From Candidatus Gastranaerophilales bacterium (GTDB lineage Bacteria > Cyanobacteriota > Vampirovibrionia > Gastranaerophilales > Gastranaerophilaceae): 64,000 bases of DNA. Shown one piece after another: positions 63,631 to 64,000 of the stretch. Location of the stretch: assembly GCA_944326555.1 (NCBI GenBank), contig CALVEK010000001.1:62001-126000 (forward strand), given 5' to 3'. The position numbers were made by a program, and so were the translations under genes. The first letter of the stretch is position 1, and each line of letters opens with the position of its first letter. A model generated the notes under the pieces. That model was not told where the DNA came from and did not search any database. It saw only the letters and a program-made list of their open reading frames with translations.

Positions 63631-64000
63631 ATATATTACCGAATAGTTTTACAAAAGACTTGTTGTCTTTTTCAAGTTCTTCAATTCTTTTAATTAGTAT
63701 TTTGTTATCCGAAATCAATTCATCAATTTTTTCTAAAAGGATTTGATTGTCTTTTTTATATTCGCCAAGTTGAACAGCATCTTCTATAAAGTCTGTTTTT
63801 TTTATAAAATCCGCAACATCCGATGTTATTTTTCTTGCAATAGATTCGGCGAGTATTGCAAGTGTTTGGTTTGATATATCAAGGGTAACATTTTTTAGTT
63901 CGTTTTCAACTTCTCTGTTTACTTCTTCAATAACAGCAACAGGCAATTCTTTTATTATATCGTTGTTTTCTTTGGTTTCTGATTCGACAAAGGAATCTTT
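63614..64000 (-). CDS. Coiled-coil protein, C-terminal part (runs off the right edge)
   Basis: Open to the window edge; 128 codons visible with no start needed inside. It contains LPVAVIEEVNREVENELKNV, an Ile/Ala-rich stretch (TLAILAESIARKITSDVADF) and a C-terminal coiled coil (NQILLEKIDELISDNKILIK, RIEELEKDNKSF). Function not recognised. The stop overlaps the cca start, suggesting the two are in one operon. Confidence 0.7.
   Translation of the reverse strand, partial: KDSFVESETKENNDIIKELPVAVIEEVNREVENELKNVTLDISNQTLAILAESIARKITSDVADFIKKTDFIEDAVQLGEYKKDNQILLEKIDELISDNKILIKRIEELEKDNKSFVKLFGNIYAKSK

Overview
The window is a densely packed, AT-rich bacterial chromosome segment. It comes from a Gram-negative-type (outer-membrane) organism. 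Evidence for the outer membrane is a KDO-8-phosphate synthase (kdsA), an LptD/OstA-like barrel, flagellar L- and P-ring genes (flgH, flgI) and a GT9 heptosyltransferase-like enzyme. Together with type IV pilus genes (pilT, a prepilin with Ala at -1), flagellar genes and several lineage-type proteins carrying a short ITF/VTF-type motif near the N-terminus, this fits a gut or environmental non-photosynthetic cyanobacterial relative (Vampirovibrionia/Gastranaerophilales, 'Melainabacteria'). That assignment is inference; no rRNA gene is present.

Layout. 1-1.5 kb: leuS (cut by the edge) and smpB. 1.6-10.3 kb: one leftward flagellar operon, transcribed slt - flgF-like - flgG - flgA - flgH - flgI - flgJ(N) - 96-aa protein - flgN - flgK - flgL. 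10.5-14.4 kb: comM, then a LexA/UmuD-type repressor and umuC. Each of the last two has a TTGACA-N17-(T/C)ATAAT promoter with a perfect palindromic operator in the spacer; umuC is also preceded by a structured, terminator-ended leader. 14.5-25 kb: pilT, then a rightward operon of kdsA plus six large membrane proteins (three DUF2142-like, three GT-C/GT39-like) that look like two tandem triplications. 25-27.6 kb: groES-groEL and a small XRE regulator. 27.6-35.3 kb: an unknown protein with a radical-SAM-like CX3CX2C motif, a YitT protein, a SWIM-SNF2 helicase, tilS and hpt. 35.3-40.3 kb: leftward oppB-oppC-mgtC-TPR-plsC. 40.4-46.4 kb: pheS, dxr, a winged-helix-like protein, a small 57-aa protein, fabI and pyk. 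46.4-52.5 kb: leftward envC-lptD-accD-accA-prmA. 52.5-59.7 kb: mixed single genes (yhcH, class II photolyase, EamA, prepilin, GT9, small unknowns). 59.7-62.4 kb: an accessory-looking stretch with inverted repeats, an LprI-like lipoprotein, a GH108 muramidase, an 88-bp direct repeat and pieces of a tRNA 3' end next to an intact tRNA-Gly(GCC). 62.4-64 kb: cca and the C-terminal part of a coiled-coil protein.

How the genes work together. Most of the window serves the cell envelope: KDO synthesis, LPS export, fatty-acid synthesis (accA, accD, fabI), isoprenoids (dxr), septal or peptidoglycan hydrolase control (envC), flagellum and pili. The points most worth a second look are the SOS-promoted leader RNA before umuC, the DUF2142/GT-C tandem array behind kdsA, the LprI-like lipoprotein/muramidase pair with a hairpin over the muramidase ribosome binding site, and the repeat-rich scar next to tRNA-Gly.
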